Below are positions 10,301 to 20,972 of a stretch of 64,000 bases of DNA, piece after piece; the stretch's first letter is position 1, and every line of letters starts with the position of its first letter. A program made the position numbers and the translations under genes. The notes under the pieces were generated by a model. It saw nothing but the letters and a program-made list of their open reading frames with translations. It was not told the DNA's origin and did no database searches. This stretch comes from Lotus japonicus (taxonomy: Eukaryota; Streptophyta; Magnoliopsida; Fabales; Fabaceae), in assembly GCF_012489685.1 (NCBI RefSeq), contig NC_080042.1, forward strand, positions 42,026,066 through 42,090,065, given 5' to 3'.

Positions 10301-11176
10301 TTAACCGCCATATCATCTCATGCAACATGCATTCTGACTTAGTTGATGAGTGTGTTTGATACTTGTTAGTTCTACTTGATGCATGTTAACTGTGATTTAC
10401 AGTCGTTATATTCTTTGTGGAATAATGCAACCCTAGGATGTTATCCCTAGTTATAAGCTAAGTGGCTAATCTTTTATCGGTATCTATTGGTGGTATTATT
10501 TATATAATTCTTTGGAGTTGACCCTCGCGTCTTCTGTGTGTGCTTTGGCGAACAAACGCCCTTTGTCAGATGTCTTCGGCGGGCTGATTCATGATGGTTC
10601 ATCCTTCGGGAGGAACTAGGGTTGAGATGCGGGAACTGGAGCGTATCGCGGTAGCGAGAGGAGGACGGATGGTGTACATAGACTAGGTCGTTCTGAATTT
10701 CAAATTCGGACGACGATCACGCTAGCATGTAGGAATGAGTGTTAGTGTGAGCTCCTCGAGATGGGATTAGTGTAGGAGTAGAGTTTTAGCTCTGAACATC
10801 ATTTGTTTCTTTGGGGACAGGGTAGTTTCCCACCTATAGCTTTTTGGTGTGGTTTCCTTACGGGGATCACAGAGAGTTGGTTGGACTTAGGAGGTCTTAT
10901 TTTCAGGCCATTGGGTCAGCTGATTCTCAGTTTTGAGGGATAGTGTTGCGGTACTTCACCTTTTCATTTGGTTTGTATATATTGCTACGGGCGTTACACT
11001 CTCTTACCCATCACTGGAGGTTTACTCGTGACGTGGCTAGCTATTTACAGCGGGGGCCGTCATATATATTGCATATTAGCTTTATTGCTTTTCGCATTTG
11101 GGTTTTATCTAATTCAGTCTTGTCTTAGTTATTATCGAAGAAAAAAAAATATTCACGTTTTTCCGCATTAAGTTTA
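7323..11176 (+). repeat. 3' LTR of the Gag-only gypsy element
   Basis: It begins TGTATGGCCC (a one-base change from the 5' LTR) and stays collinear with the 5' LTR up to the assembly gap; about 43 bp of the end are missing. It lacks the copia solo LTR and so shows the empty target site. Differences from the 5' LTR are about ten substitutions plus single-base indels, several in homopolymers. Confidence 0.92.
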
Positions 11177-11276
11177 NNNNNNNNNNNNNNNNNNNNNNNN
11201 NNNNNNNNNNNNNNNNNNNNNNNNNNNNNNNNNNNNNNNNNNNNNNNNNNNNNNNNNNNNNNNNNNNNNNNNNNNN
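11177..11276. other. Assembly gap (100 N)
   Basis: Exactly 100 N, a conventional spacer of unknown true size. It hides the end of the gypsy 3' LTR, the 5' half of copia element A and the first ~300 bp of element B's 5' LTR. Confidence 0.99.
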
Positions 11277-12280
11277 TAGATACAACTCTCTTTTGCAAGA
11301 CTTATAAAGATGATATCTTAATTGTGCAAATTTATGTTGATGATATTATATTTGGTTCTGCTAATCAATCTCTATGCAAAGAATTTTCTGAGATGATGCA
11401 GGCTGAATTTGAGATGAGTATGATGGGAGAATTAAAGTACTTTCTGGGAATACAAGTTGATCAAACACCAGAAGGAACATATATCCATCAGAGCAAGTAC
11501 ACTAAAGAACTTCTGAAGAAGTTCAATATGCTGGAATCAACAGTGGCCAAGACTCCAATGCATCCTACATGCATTCTGGAGAAAGAAGATAAAAGTGGTA
11601 AAGTATGTCAGAAGCTCTATCGTGGCATGATAGGTTCACTTCTATACTTAACTGCATCTAGGCCAGACATACTATTTAGTGTTCATTTATGTGCTCGTTT
11701 CCAATCAGATCCAAGGGAAACCCACTTAACTACTGTTAAGAGGATCCTAAGGTATCTGAAAGGCACCACTAACCTTGGCTTGATGTATAAGAAAACATCA
11801 GAGTATAAGCTTTCAGGTTATTGTGATGCTGATTATGCTGGAGATAGAACAGAGAGAAAAAATACTTCTGGAAATTGTCAATTTCTGGGAAGCAATCTAG
11901 TCTCATGGGCAAGCAAGAGGCAATCAACCATTGCACTATCAACTGCAGAGGCAGAATATATCTCAGCAGCAATATGCAGCACTCAGATGCTCTGGATGAA
12001 ACATCAGCTGGAGGATTATCAGATCCTTGAGAGCAATATCCCAATCTATTGTGATAACACTGCTGCAATCTCATTGAGTAAGAATCCTATCTTGCATTCA
12101 AGGGAAAAGCACATTGAGGTAAAGTATCACTTTATTAGAGATTATGTACAGAAGGGCGTACTTCTTCTAAAGTTTGTTGATACTGACCATCAATGGGCAG
12201 ATATCTTTACAAAGCCCTTAGCAGAAGATAGATTTAATTTTATTCTGAAAAATCTGAACATGGACTTTTGTCCAGAGTAA
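11277..12280 (+). CDS. pol: Copia Pol C-terminus: partial RT and RNase H
   Basis: The frame is open from 11279 to TAA at 12278-12280. It starts within reverse transcriptase just before the catalytic box ([16 protein letters not shown]) and continues through the copia RT tail ([20 protein letters not shown]), the RNase H ([33 protein letters not shown]) and the family end motif ADIFTKPL. These parts copy RNA into DNA and degrade the template. Gag, protease, integrase and the start of RT are lost in the gap. No internal stop is present, and the protein is nearly identical to the C-terminus of element C Pol, apart from changes such as K-to-N and A-to-E. Confidence 0.93.
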
Positions 12281-12723
12281 AGATGGATCAGAACCTCTGA
12301 CTATGATACTTCTTGATCAGAAGATGTCTAGTCCAGAAGGTAACTCAATCAGAGTGTGTGTACCCATTGGTACTGACTCTGAAGCTGAGACAGCAACACG
12401 TGTGTCAGTATTTCTGATGCATAGTTCCTTGTGCCCGTGTGACAGTCTGTCATGTTGCGTGTAGATGTGCTTCTCTCCTGTGTGTGATATGTGTATTTAC
12501 TGTTACTATCTATCTTTAATTTTCAACCGTTGATTTTAAATTGCTTTTTGAATCAACAACGGTTATTTGTCAAAACCCACTATACACACACGATCTCCTT
12601 CACTTTCGGTTTTTACTCTTTCTCTCTCTTGCTATTTCAAAACCTCTTATCCTCGATTTCTCTCTCGATCTCTCTTCATCTTTCAACCTTCATCTTCTAC
12701 CTAAACCTTCAACCGCTCCAAAA
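12281..12723 (+). other. Pol to env-like spacer with pyrimidine-rich leader
   Basis: These 443 bp hold no supported ORF. The first half is rich in CAGAA/CTCTGA words; the second half is a CT-rich tract (TTTCTCTCTCTTGC and similar) ending just before the env-like ATG at 12724. The same layout occurs in elements B and C. The tract could be a polypyrimidine region before a splice acceptor or the 5' UTR of an internally started transcript; the sequence alone does not decide. Confidence 0.5.
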
Positions 12724-15617
12724 ATGGTGAGTCAAACCAGAAGAGCTACTGCAGATGCAACCCAGTTCCCTCATATGGTAGTTGGTCTAGCAACAGGTCA
12801 AAGGGGTCCTGAGAATCCGACTCAAGATCAAGGTCAAGCTCAAGAGCAGATTATCCCGATTGCAGAACGGGGCTGTGTCGTTCACTGCGTATATGCTCCT
12901 GAGGAACTTCAAGTACTGGCAGAATGGAGATTCGACCTCGACAACCTTGCTACAAATGGGTATGATCTTCGTCCTGAAGTCCAAGTTCAAGGTTGGGGAA
13001 ATTACTTCAACAGGCTTCGAGGACCGGTGTATGATAAACTGATCAAGGAATTCTGGAAGCACGCCGACTGCGATGATACTCAGGTGGTATCTCACATTCT
13101 TGGAAGAAAGATCATCATTACAGAGAAGTCTTTCGTGAACCTGCTGGGTGCAGAAACTGCTTTTGGGTATTGTTTCCAATTCACTGAATCAAAGCTGAAA
13201 CCCAAAACGAAGGATGAGACCAACAAGGCCCTGTACACCAATTACAAACCGGGCAAGACGACAAAGTGATGGACCTTCATCCCAAGCTCAGGATCTGGCA
13301 CAAGATTTTGCTCCACTGCATAAACCAGAGACCAAAGGGCAGTTCCCCAGACTACATCAACTTCAACCAGAAGGCGATGTTGTTCTTCATCCAAGACAAG
13401 AAGAAGATATGCCTTCCCTACTTCCTGTTCTCCTACTTGAAGGAGTGTATCCGGAAGTCTCGTACCACCGCCTCCATCAAGTCAGCAATCAAGTATATTC
13501 CCTTTGGGAGACTGTTGTCTGATCTCTTCATTGAGAGTGGCCTCATTCAAGATCTGGTAAATGCTGGATGCACAGAGGATCTGACCACCATTGTCAGTGA
13601 TGTCTTCACTGCAAATTCTCTAAAGAAAATGGGCCTAGTCAAGAAGAAGATTGCTCCTTCCCATGAAGACACATCTTCTGAAATCAGAAGTAGAAGGGTG
13701 CCTCTGAATGACTACCCTCTGTGGACACAGGCAGACAATCCTGAAGCCATTAGGTGCTATGTTGAAGACCTAAGGGCTCAAGGCTTTGAAATTGATCTCG
13801 ATGAATTCTTCAGCAGACTGCCGCCAGCTCCAGAGTTTCCTTCTCCTATCAAGAAGAAAGTTCAGAGGAAGATGATCCTAGAAGAATCTTCTGAGGAATC
13901 AGATGTTCCTCTGACCAAAAAGAAGAAGGCTGGTCAATCCAAGAGAAAACATGATGAAACCAGCAAGCCCGATGATGGTGATGATGGTGATAATGAGGAT
14001 GGTCCTCCTTCTCCTAAGAAGAAGAAGAAGCAGGTCAGAATTGTGGTGAAGCCTACTCGGGTGGAACCAGCTGCTGAAGTGATCAGAAGGATTGAAACTC
14101 CTGCCAGAGTGACAAGAAGATCAGCACATTCAAGTAAGTCTGCAGTTGCTTCTGATGATGATTTGAATTTATTTGATGCACTCCCCATATCAGCCATGCT
14201 CAAACAATCTTCAAATCCACTCACTCCTATTCCTGAGTCCCAACCAGCTGCACAAACCACCTCTCCACCACATTCCCCAAGGTCTTCATTTTTTCAACCT
14301 TCTCCTACTGAAGCCCCTCTCTGGAATTTGCTCCAGAACCAACCCTCTAGGCCAGATGAACCAACCTCTCCCATTACCATCCCGTACAACCCATTAACTT
14401 CTAAACCCATCATTCATGAGCAACCAGAGCCTAACCCAACAGAACCTGGACCCAGAACCTCTGATCACTCTGTCCCAAGAGCATCAGAACGTCTGGCTCC
14501 CAGAACCACGGATACAGACTCTTCCACAGCCTTTACACCCGTATCCTTCCCAACAAATGTTGCTGATTCTTCTCCTTCCAACAACTCTGAATCCCTTCGA
14601 AAATTCATGGAAGTTAGAAAAGAAAAGGTGTCTACCTTAGAAGAATATTATCTCACTTGTCCAAGCCCTAGGAGATATCCTGGCCCTAGACCCGAACGTC
14701 TAGTTTACCCAGATGAACCTATCTTGGCCAATCCTTTACATGAGGCAGACCCTTTGGCTCAACAAGCTCACCCTGCCCCTGACCAACAAGAGCCTATTCA
14801 ACCAGAACCTGAACCAGAACAATCTGTGTCTAACCAATCCTCAGTTAGATCACCCCATCCTCTGGTTGAAACTTCAGAACCTCACCTTGGAACCTCTGAA
14901 CCAAATGCTCAAATGTTTAACATTGGCTCTCCACAAGGTGCCTCTGAAGCTCACAGCAGCAATCACCCAGCCTCTCCTGAAACCAACCTCTCTATAATTC
15001 CTTACACTCACCTCCGACCCACATCTCTCTCTGAGTGCATCAATATTTTCTATCATGAAGCCTCTTTGATGCTACGCAATGTGCAAGGTCAGACTGACCT
15101 AGGCGAGAATGCTGAACATGTGGCTGAAGAGTGGAACAATCTGGGCACTTGGCTAGTTGCTCAAGTTCCAGTTATGATGCAGCTCCTGCATGCAGAAGGA
15201 AGTCAGAGGATCGAGGCTGCAAAGCAAAGGTTTGCTAGAAGAGTGGCTCTTCATGAACAAGAACAGAGACATAAGCTCCTTGAAGCTATTGAAGAAGCCA
15301 AAAGAAAGAAAGAACAAGCAGAAGAAGCTGCACGTCAAGCAGCAGCTCAAGCTGAACAAGCCAGATTAGAGACAGAACGACTTGAAGCTGAGGCTGAAGC
15401 TCTTAGATGCCAAGCACTTGCACCCGTAGTTTTTACTCCTGCTGCTTCTGCTTCCACTCCAGATCCTCACACTGCTCAGAATGTTCCTTCTAGTTCTGCT
15501 CAGCCAAACTCGTCCATACTCGACATTGTGGAACAACGTCTTGACACTCATGAGTCTCTGCTGATTGAAATGAAGCAAATGATGATGGAACTTCTGCGTC
15601 GATCTGATAAACCCTAG
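12724..15617 (+). pseudogene. SIRE 'env-like' protein, one frameshift
   Basis: The ATG at 12724 (AAAATGGTGA) is chosen because frames upstream are not conserved between copies. The N-terminal ~300 residues resemble the 'putative plant transposon protein' domain seen in legume retroelements (RFDLDN, WGNYFNRLRGPVY, LRIWHKILLHCINQRPKG). A low-complexity middle follows with acidic and polybasic runs (PKKKKKQVRIV), then a long Pro/Ser/Thr/Glu-rich linker and a C-terminal Ala/Glu coiled coil (about 15290-15410), ending RRSDKP. I see no signal peptide or membrane segment. A ~4-base deletion near 13255, compared with element C, breaks the frame; the remaining 783 codons are open. SIRE1 relatives call this ORF envelope-like; its real role is unknown. 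Confidence 0.8.
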
Positions 15618-15835
15618 CTTTAGGATCTCTTCACTTTGATTTCTTTTTCTTTATCTATGTTTTATTTCGTTAACCTCTAGCTCTTTCTTATTAATCTTTA
15701 CTTTGTTCGTTTGTGATTGTCTATGCATATATATATATATATGTTTCTGACATTATGTTTGCAAATTAATTTTTTTTATTAGTATTCATCATAAATGCTT
15801 TTACATCATACATTCTCTTTCTTTTTCCTAAAACC

Positions 15836-16228
15836 CTAGAATGGAGGATCCCTCCTCATTCTTCTGCACTCCTGGCGCTGCTCTGACCTCTCCTTCTCCA
15901 GACGCTCCAGTGCATACTGGATGTTGTTGAGCCTGTCTTTTAGCTCATCCCTCTCCAGAATCTCTTCTGCAGTCTTGAGCTTCTCTTCAAAAATCTCTTT
16001 TTCTTCCAGCAGCTTGAGTTCAAGCTGGCTGAGTTCTTGCACCTCCTCCACGAAGGCAAGAAATTCCCTCAAGTCTCTCTTCAACTCTGGACGTAGGTCC
16101 TCCTCCAGCAGTGTCCGTGTTAGCTCTGAGATGGTCTGTGTACCCTCTGGATGCCTAATGTTCAGGAACAAGTCCTCCTCAAAGGCCTTCTTTCTCAGCT
16201 CTTTTAGTGCTACGATGTATGATGCCAT
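15836..16228 (-). CDS. Antisense 130-aa coiled-coil protein in copia A
   Basis: This intact minus-strand gene lies between the env-like ORF and the 3' LTR. The protein starts MASYIVALKELRKKAFEEDL and ends RRMRRDPPF. It is highly charged (Glu, Lys, Arg, Leu) with heptad-like Leu spacing from about residue 55 to 115, so a helical coiled coil is likely. The same ORF, same length and with no indel, is present in elements B (31114-31506) and C (43339-43731). By eye B is ~70% identical in protein and C much closer. A TATA box lies on the same strand about 53 bp upstream of the ATG in all three. I do not recognise its function; possible roles are regulation of the sense transcript or a partner of the env-like protein's coiled coil, both speculation. 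The region 15618-15835 between the two stops holds only AT-rich DNA, including a short (AT)n. Confidence 0.75.
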   Translation of the reverse strand: MASYIVALKELRKKAFEEDLFLNIRHPEGTQTISELTRTLLEEDLRPELKRDLREFLAFVEEVQELSQLELKLLEEKEIFEEKLKTAEEILERDELKDRLNNIQYALERLEKERSEQRQECRRMRRDPPF

Positions 16229-16280
16229 TTTTTTTTACTGAAACTGCTCGAGATGTGAAGCTTACCTCTCTCTCCAACGC

Positions 16281-16288
16281 TTTATATA
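16281..16288 (-). promoter_or_regulatory. TATA box of the antisense gene, copia A
   Basis: On the minus strand the sequence reads GCCTATATAAAGCGTTGG, about 53 bp before the ATG at 16228, giving a short leader. The equivalent site is kept in B (31560-31568) and C (43785-43792) at nearly the same distance. Confidence 0.65.
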
Positions 16289-16475
16289 GGCTTCACTTTC
16301 TCTCTGAAAGTTAATGCTCCTACAGTTTCTCGAGGTTAAGTTCTTGGTAACTGACCCTCCTCTTTACTCCCTTGGCCGGTGGTAAACGTTCTTATCTTGC
16401 ATTAACTCTTCTATTTATTTCGCCTAACTCTGATTCCTGCATCGTTTTCATTTTCTTTAAACTTCGACCTTCTCT

Positions 16476-17029
16476 AAGGGGGAGTACCTTGTACTTCAAG
16501 CTAAGTTTTTCACACCCCAAGCTTTTTGCTTATGACAAAAAGGGGGAGTAAACCCAGTTTTTGATGTGTAAGATGTGTTAGTGTGATTTATTTTTCTTTT
16601 GGAGAATTTAAGAGTTCCACCTTTATGACCATAGATGTGTCACTGGGAAAATACAAGGAATACATTTCACTTCCTCTGAAGTGATTCTAATTTGACTCTG
16701 ATACCCAAGACTCTGATACCTTGTCCGTGACTCTGATTACTTATGCGCTCTGATTACTCTATTTTCATCTATGTCATAAGTTTTTCACTCTGAACTCTTA
16801 TATCATTTAGCTCAGAATCTAGACTTTACTAATGTTTTCATCAAGTATTAGACTCAGGGGGAGCTAAGCTCAGAATCAAGCAGTGACTTGAATTCAGAAT
16901 GAGCAAGATAAACTATTCACATCAGGATAAGTCTTATTCTATATCTCTAAACTCTGAGTGAATTTAGTTTAATGTTTAAGAATTGTTCATCAAAAATCTT
17001 AGTTTTGTCATCATCAAAAAGGGGGAGAT
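16476..17029 (+). other. Multiple polypurine tracts before 3' LTR
   Basis: Four related purine runs occur: AAGGGGGAGTA (16476), AAAAAGGGGGAGTA (16537), AGGGGGAG (16856) and AAAAAGGGGGAGAT (17016-17029), the last abutting the LTR. Repeated PPT copies are a recognised Sirevirus hallmark. The rest of 16229-17029 is non-coding and rich in CTCTGA words. Confidence 0.8.
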
Positions 17030-18226
17030 TGTAAGATCAAGTTTTGATCTAGTAGTACAACTCTATGTTTTGATGATTACAAGTTAACCTTTTGATATGA
17101 ACAATTGTGGTACTCTAACGTGTTTTTCTGAGTGTGCTATTTACAGGCTCTGACCTCAACTCAATCTCACACAAATCAGAAGCACTGTGTTAAAGAGCGA
17201 CCCAAGCAACGCTTTCGCATTCACCATGTTCTGTATGAACAGTGGAAAAGCTTCAGAAGTTCTGAAGTTATACAAACTCTGATGTGGACTCAGTCACTAG
17301 AAGTTCTGAAGATCCAGAAAGTCTGATAACCAAGAAACACTGAAGGCTCAGATATTCTGATGGTGTAGAAGACTCTGAAGATCCAGAAGCTGATTAGTGA
17401 AATTCTGATGTCCAGAAGCAAGATACTCTGAAGACCATGTACTTCCCTCTGAGTTCAGAATCAGAAGAAACAATGGTCAGAGGATCTGGGCTTTCCCTCT
17501 GACTCTGATCAACCGGCTTCACAAGTTCCAATATGAAGCATTCCCCTGATCAGAAGTCTCCTAGGTTTAAAGGTCAAGTCGCTATCCAAGTACAAAAGCA
17601 ACTGTACCTCCCTAACGACCTACCTAACAGTCTCAGACATAGCAGAAGATTGATTTTCCAGAACTGCCCTCCAACGGTAGCATTTCCCATGCAACGCTCA
17701 ACCCTAATCCTTGGAGTATATAAAGAGGCTGAAGACTGAAAGAAGCGGCTAGAAGCATTCACATACGCGCAAGACAATTTCAAATTCTTCTAAGCTTTCT
17801 TTCATCTGAAATTCATTGAGTTTACTATTAGCTTTTTAGAAGCAAATCTCTTGTAAACAATTCTTTGATAAACAGTTTGTTTAGTTCCTTTAGGAGATCA
17901 AGGTTGATCGGATCCTGGAGAAGACTAAGAGAGTGAATCTTAGTGTGAGTGTAATTGTTAGTCACTTGTAGGTTTCAAGTGCAGTTGTAACTCTTACCTG
18001 ATTAGTGGATTGCCTTCATTCTAAGAAGGAAGAAATCACCTTAACGGGTGGACTGGAGTAGCTTGAGTGATTTATCAAGTGAACCAGGATAAAATCCTTG
18101 TGTGCTTTTCTATCTCTTATCTTTAGCACTTAAGTTCTCGAAAGATTTGTCAAAATCTTTAAGGTGGAAGCTTTATACTGAAAACGTTATTCAAACCCCC
18201 CCTTTCTACCGTTTTTCATACCTTCA
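17030..18226 (+). repeat. 3' LTR of copia element A
   Basis: TGTAAGATCAAG to ACCTTCA, 1,197 bp, directly after the polypurine tract. It matches the solo LTR at 1035-2240 and the 5' LTR of element C, with small indels. Confidence 0.95.
17717..17724 (+). promoter_or_regulatory. TATA box in copia A LTR
   Basis: TATATAAA in 'ggagtatataaagaggctg', at the position conserved in all copia LTRs here. Confidence 0.7.
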
Positions 18227-19148
18227 GTTCTGACAACCCATACACTCTGAAGGCAGATGTTCTGATGGTGTAGAAGACTCTGAAGATCCAGAAGCTGAAA
18301 AGTGAAGACTCTGAAGTCCAGAAGCAAAATGGCTCTGAAGACCAAGTACTTCTCCTCTGAGTTCAGAATCAGAAGATACAACGGTCAGAGGATCCATGCT
18401 TCCCTCTGACTCTGATCAACAAGCTTCACAAGTTCCAACACGAAGCTTTCCTCTGATCAGAAGTCTACTAGGTTAAAGGTCAAGTCACTATCCAAAGTAC
18501 AAAAGCAAATGTACTATCCTGACGACCTAACCTAACATTCTCAGCTACAGCAGAAGCTGGAAATTCCAGATCTGCCCTCCAACAGTAGCATTCTCATGCA
18601 ATGTTCAAACCCTAATCCTTGGAGTATAAATAGAGGCTGAAGATTGAAAGATGCGGTTGGAAGAATCTCATACGTGCAAGCTATATTCAAATCTTCTAAG
18701 CATTCTTTCTTAATTGAATTCATTGTGTTTACTACAAGCTTTTAAGAAGCACTTTCTTTGTAAACATTATTTCCTAAACAGTTGTTTAGTTTACCTTTAG
18801 GAGATCAAGGTTGATCGGATCCTAGAGAAGACTAAGAGAGTGAATCTTAGTGTGAGCTAAGTCAGTGTATTGTTAGTCACTTGTAGGTTTCAAGTGCAGT
18901 TGTAACAATTACCTGATTAGTGGATTGCCTTCATTCTAAGAAGGAAGAAATCACCTTAACGGGTGGACTGGACTAGCTTGAGTGATTCATCAAGTGAACC
19001 AGGATAAAATCCTTATGTGCTTTTCTTATCTCTTATCTTAAGTACTTACTTGTGTCTCGAAAGATTTGCTAAAATCTTAAGGTGGAAGTTTTATTCTGAA
19101 AACGTTATTCAAACCCCCCCCCCTTTTCTACTGTTTTTCAAACCTTCA
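18227..19148 (+). repeat. 5' LTR of copia B, 3' part only
   Basis: This is the portion of B's LTR downstream of the A insertion; it ends CAAACCTTCA just before the PBS. The TATA box TATAAATA lies at 18625-18632. It matches 32586-33479 of B's 3' LTR with few differences. The missing left part is in the gap beyond element A. Confidence 0.9.
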
Positions 19149-19150
19149 AT

Positions 19151-19162
19151 TGGTATCAGAGT
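19151..19162 (+). other. Primer-binding site of copia B
   Basis: TGGTATCAGAGT differs from the tRNA-iMet complement by one base at the end, two bases after the LTR. Element C has the perfect form. Confidence 0.85.
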
Positions 19163-19221
19163 GCAAGTTCTGGTTACCACACCTAACAGTGTTCAGTGAT
19201 CCGGGCCGGTGTGAAAAACAA

Positions 19222-20267
19222 ATGGCTACCACCAGTGAAACGCAAAAAGATGGCTACAATGCAAAGCCTCCCATGTTCGATGGTCAAAGGTTCGAATATT
19301 GGAAAGACAGAATAGAAAGTTTCTTTCTGGGCTTCGATGCAGATCTCTGAGATATCATTGTGGATGGCTATGAGCGTCCAGTTGATGCAGATGGCAAGAA
19401 GATCTCTAGATCAGATATGACTGCTGAGCAAAAGAAGCTCTACTCACAGCACCACAAAGCTAGAGTTATTCTTCTTAGTGCCATTTCCTATGAAGAGTAC
19501 CAGAAGATTACACATCGTGAGTTTGCCAAGGGCATCTTTGATTCCTTGAAGATGTCTCATGAAGGAAATAAGAAAGTGAAAGAATCAAAGGCGCTGTCTT
19601 TGATCTAAAAGTATGAATCCTTCATCATGGAGCCTAGCGAGTCCATTGAGGATATGTTTTCCAGATTTCAGTTGCTGGTAGCTGGAATAAGACCTCTCAG
19701 CATAAGCTACACTACAAAAGATCATGTCATAAGGGTCATCAGAAGTCTTCCTGAAAGCTGGATGCCTTTAGTGACTTCAATAGAGCTTACAAGAGACGTT
19801 GAGCATATGAGTTTAGAAGAACTCATTAGCATACTGAAATGTCATGAGCTGAAGCGCTCAGAGATGCAGGATCTGAGGAAGAAATCTATAGCCTTGAAAT
19901 CCAAATCTGAGAAGGCTAAATCTGAGAAGTCAAAAGCTCTCCAAGCTGAAGCAGAAGAATCTGAAGAAGCATCAGAAGATTCTGATGAAGATGAGCTAAC
20001 TCTGATCTCAAAAAGGCTCAACCGCATCTGGAAGCACAGGCAGGGCAAGTACAGAGGCTCTGGAAAGGCCAAAGGAAAGTCTGAATCCTCATCGGGCCAG
20101 AAGAAGTCTTCAATCAAGGAAGTCACATGTTTCGAGTGCAAAGAATCAGGGCACTACAAGAGTGACTGTCCAAAGCTGAAAAAGGACAAGAAGCCAAAGA
20201 AGCACTTCAAGACAAAGAAAAGTTTGATCGTGACTTTTGACGAATCAGAGTCTGAGGATGTTGACTC
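19222..20267 (+). pseudogene. gag: Copia B gag, with stops and interrupted
   Basis: The frame starts MATTSETQKDGYNAKPPMFD and encodes the copia Gag (UBN2-like) fold: RFEYWKDRIESFF, then YTTKDHVIRVIRSLPESW, a Lys/Glu-rich stretch and one zinc knuckle, CFECKESGHYKSDC (about 20131-20172). Two in-frame stops (19348-19350 TGA and 19606-19608 TAA) replace Trp and Gln codons that are intact in element C. The gene is cut after 'ttgactc' at 20267 by a 4.3-kb insertion and resumes at 24607-24612. Confidence 0.88.
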
Positions 20268-20972
20268 TATAACGCCCCGATTTCTCGAGTGTCACACAGT
20301 AAACCAAACATCACCATTTTCGTAAAGAATTTTCGCCGTTCAATTATTAATCTTGTTTTAATGACAACAGTTCAATTATTGCGAAACTTAAACCTTACGA
20401 ATAAATTTGCGGAATAAATAAGACATGCATTTCTCAATAAAATACTCGTAATTAAAGAAACTGTAATTCCAAAGTACATAAATTAAACCTTGGGCTAAAG
20501 CCCTACATCAAAGTACATCAAAAGAAAACCCGAAAGTAAAAACTGATAAATAATAGTTCAGCACTACGAAACACTCAACCCCCAGCATAGCAACATCAAT
20601 CACTCGTCAAGCCATCCGCAGTTCCTGTGACGCTTCTTCAAAGGAGCCTTGTCTTCCGCCACAAACTCCACTGGTGCAACAGCTACACCAATGGGCAGGG
20701 GAACAATAGTCTCAGGTAGGGACTCTGGAGGCGGGACTGGAAGGTCGCCAAGACGTGCCCACCAGTCTGGTACCTCGAAAGCCCGTGAAGAACCCTCCTC
20801 TCCTGCAGCCCGATGTGGAGAGTTCGAGCAAGAACCCTCGTCTCCTGGGTGTAAGAAGCGGCAAGGTGCAAAGGGCATCTTGACCTTGCCCCACTCCATG
20901 ATCTGAGTCTCGACGACGTTCCCATGCCGGTCACGTCCTGTGATCGTAGCGCTGCCGACGTAGATGCGACGT

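Larger units (their letters stand above)
829..11176 (+). mobile_element. Non-autonomous Gag-only gypsy element (TR-GAG type)
   Basis: A 5' LTR (829-5939), a tRNA-iMet primer site, a single gag gene, a purine-rich tract and a 3' LTR (7323-11176, cut by a gap) define a complete LTR retrotransposon. The internal region is only ~1.38 kb, while each LTR is ~3.9 kb once the nested copia LTR is subtracted. No protease, RT, RNase H or integrase is present, so the element must use enzymes supplied in trans. Its Gag and several LTR blocks resemble the Tekay/Del-like element at 44258-61259. The LTRs differ by only about ten substitutions and a few one-base indels in 3.85 kb, so insertion was recent. The left target flank is 'ttaac'; the right flank is lost in the gap. 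Gag-only elements with terminal repeats (TR-GAGs) are a known plant class; placing this one there is inference. Confidence 0.85.
11277..18226 (+). mobile_element. SIRE-like copia element A, 5' truncated by gap
   Basis: This Sirevirus-like Ty1/copia element contains the end of pol, a spacer, an env-like ORF, a 130-codon antisense gene, multiple polypurine tracts and a complete 3' LTR. It is inserted in the 5' LTR of element B: sequence resumes at 18227 with 'gttctgacaaccc', matching the middle of B's 3' LTR near 32586. The expected target duplication is 'gttct'; its left copy is in the gap. Pol and env-like sequences are very close to element C, so A is recent. Confidence 0.88.

Noticed and set aside
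13934..14260. Minus-strand ORFs inside env-like and pol genes
   Set aside because: They are shadows of the sense coding frames with low-complexity composition and no upstream signals, unlike the antisense gene at 15836.
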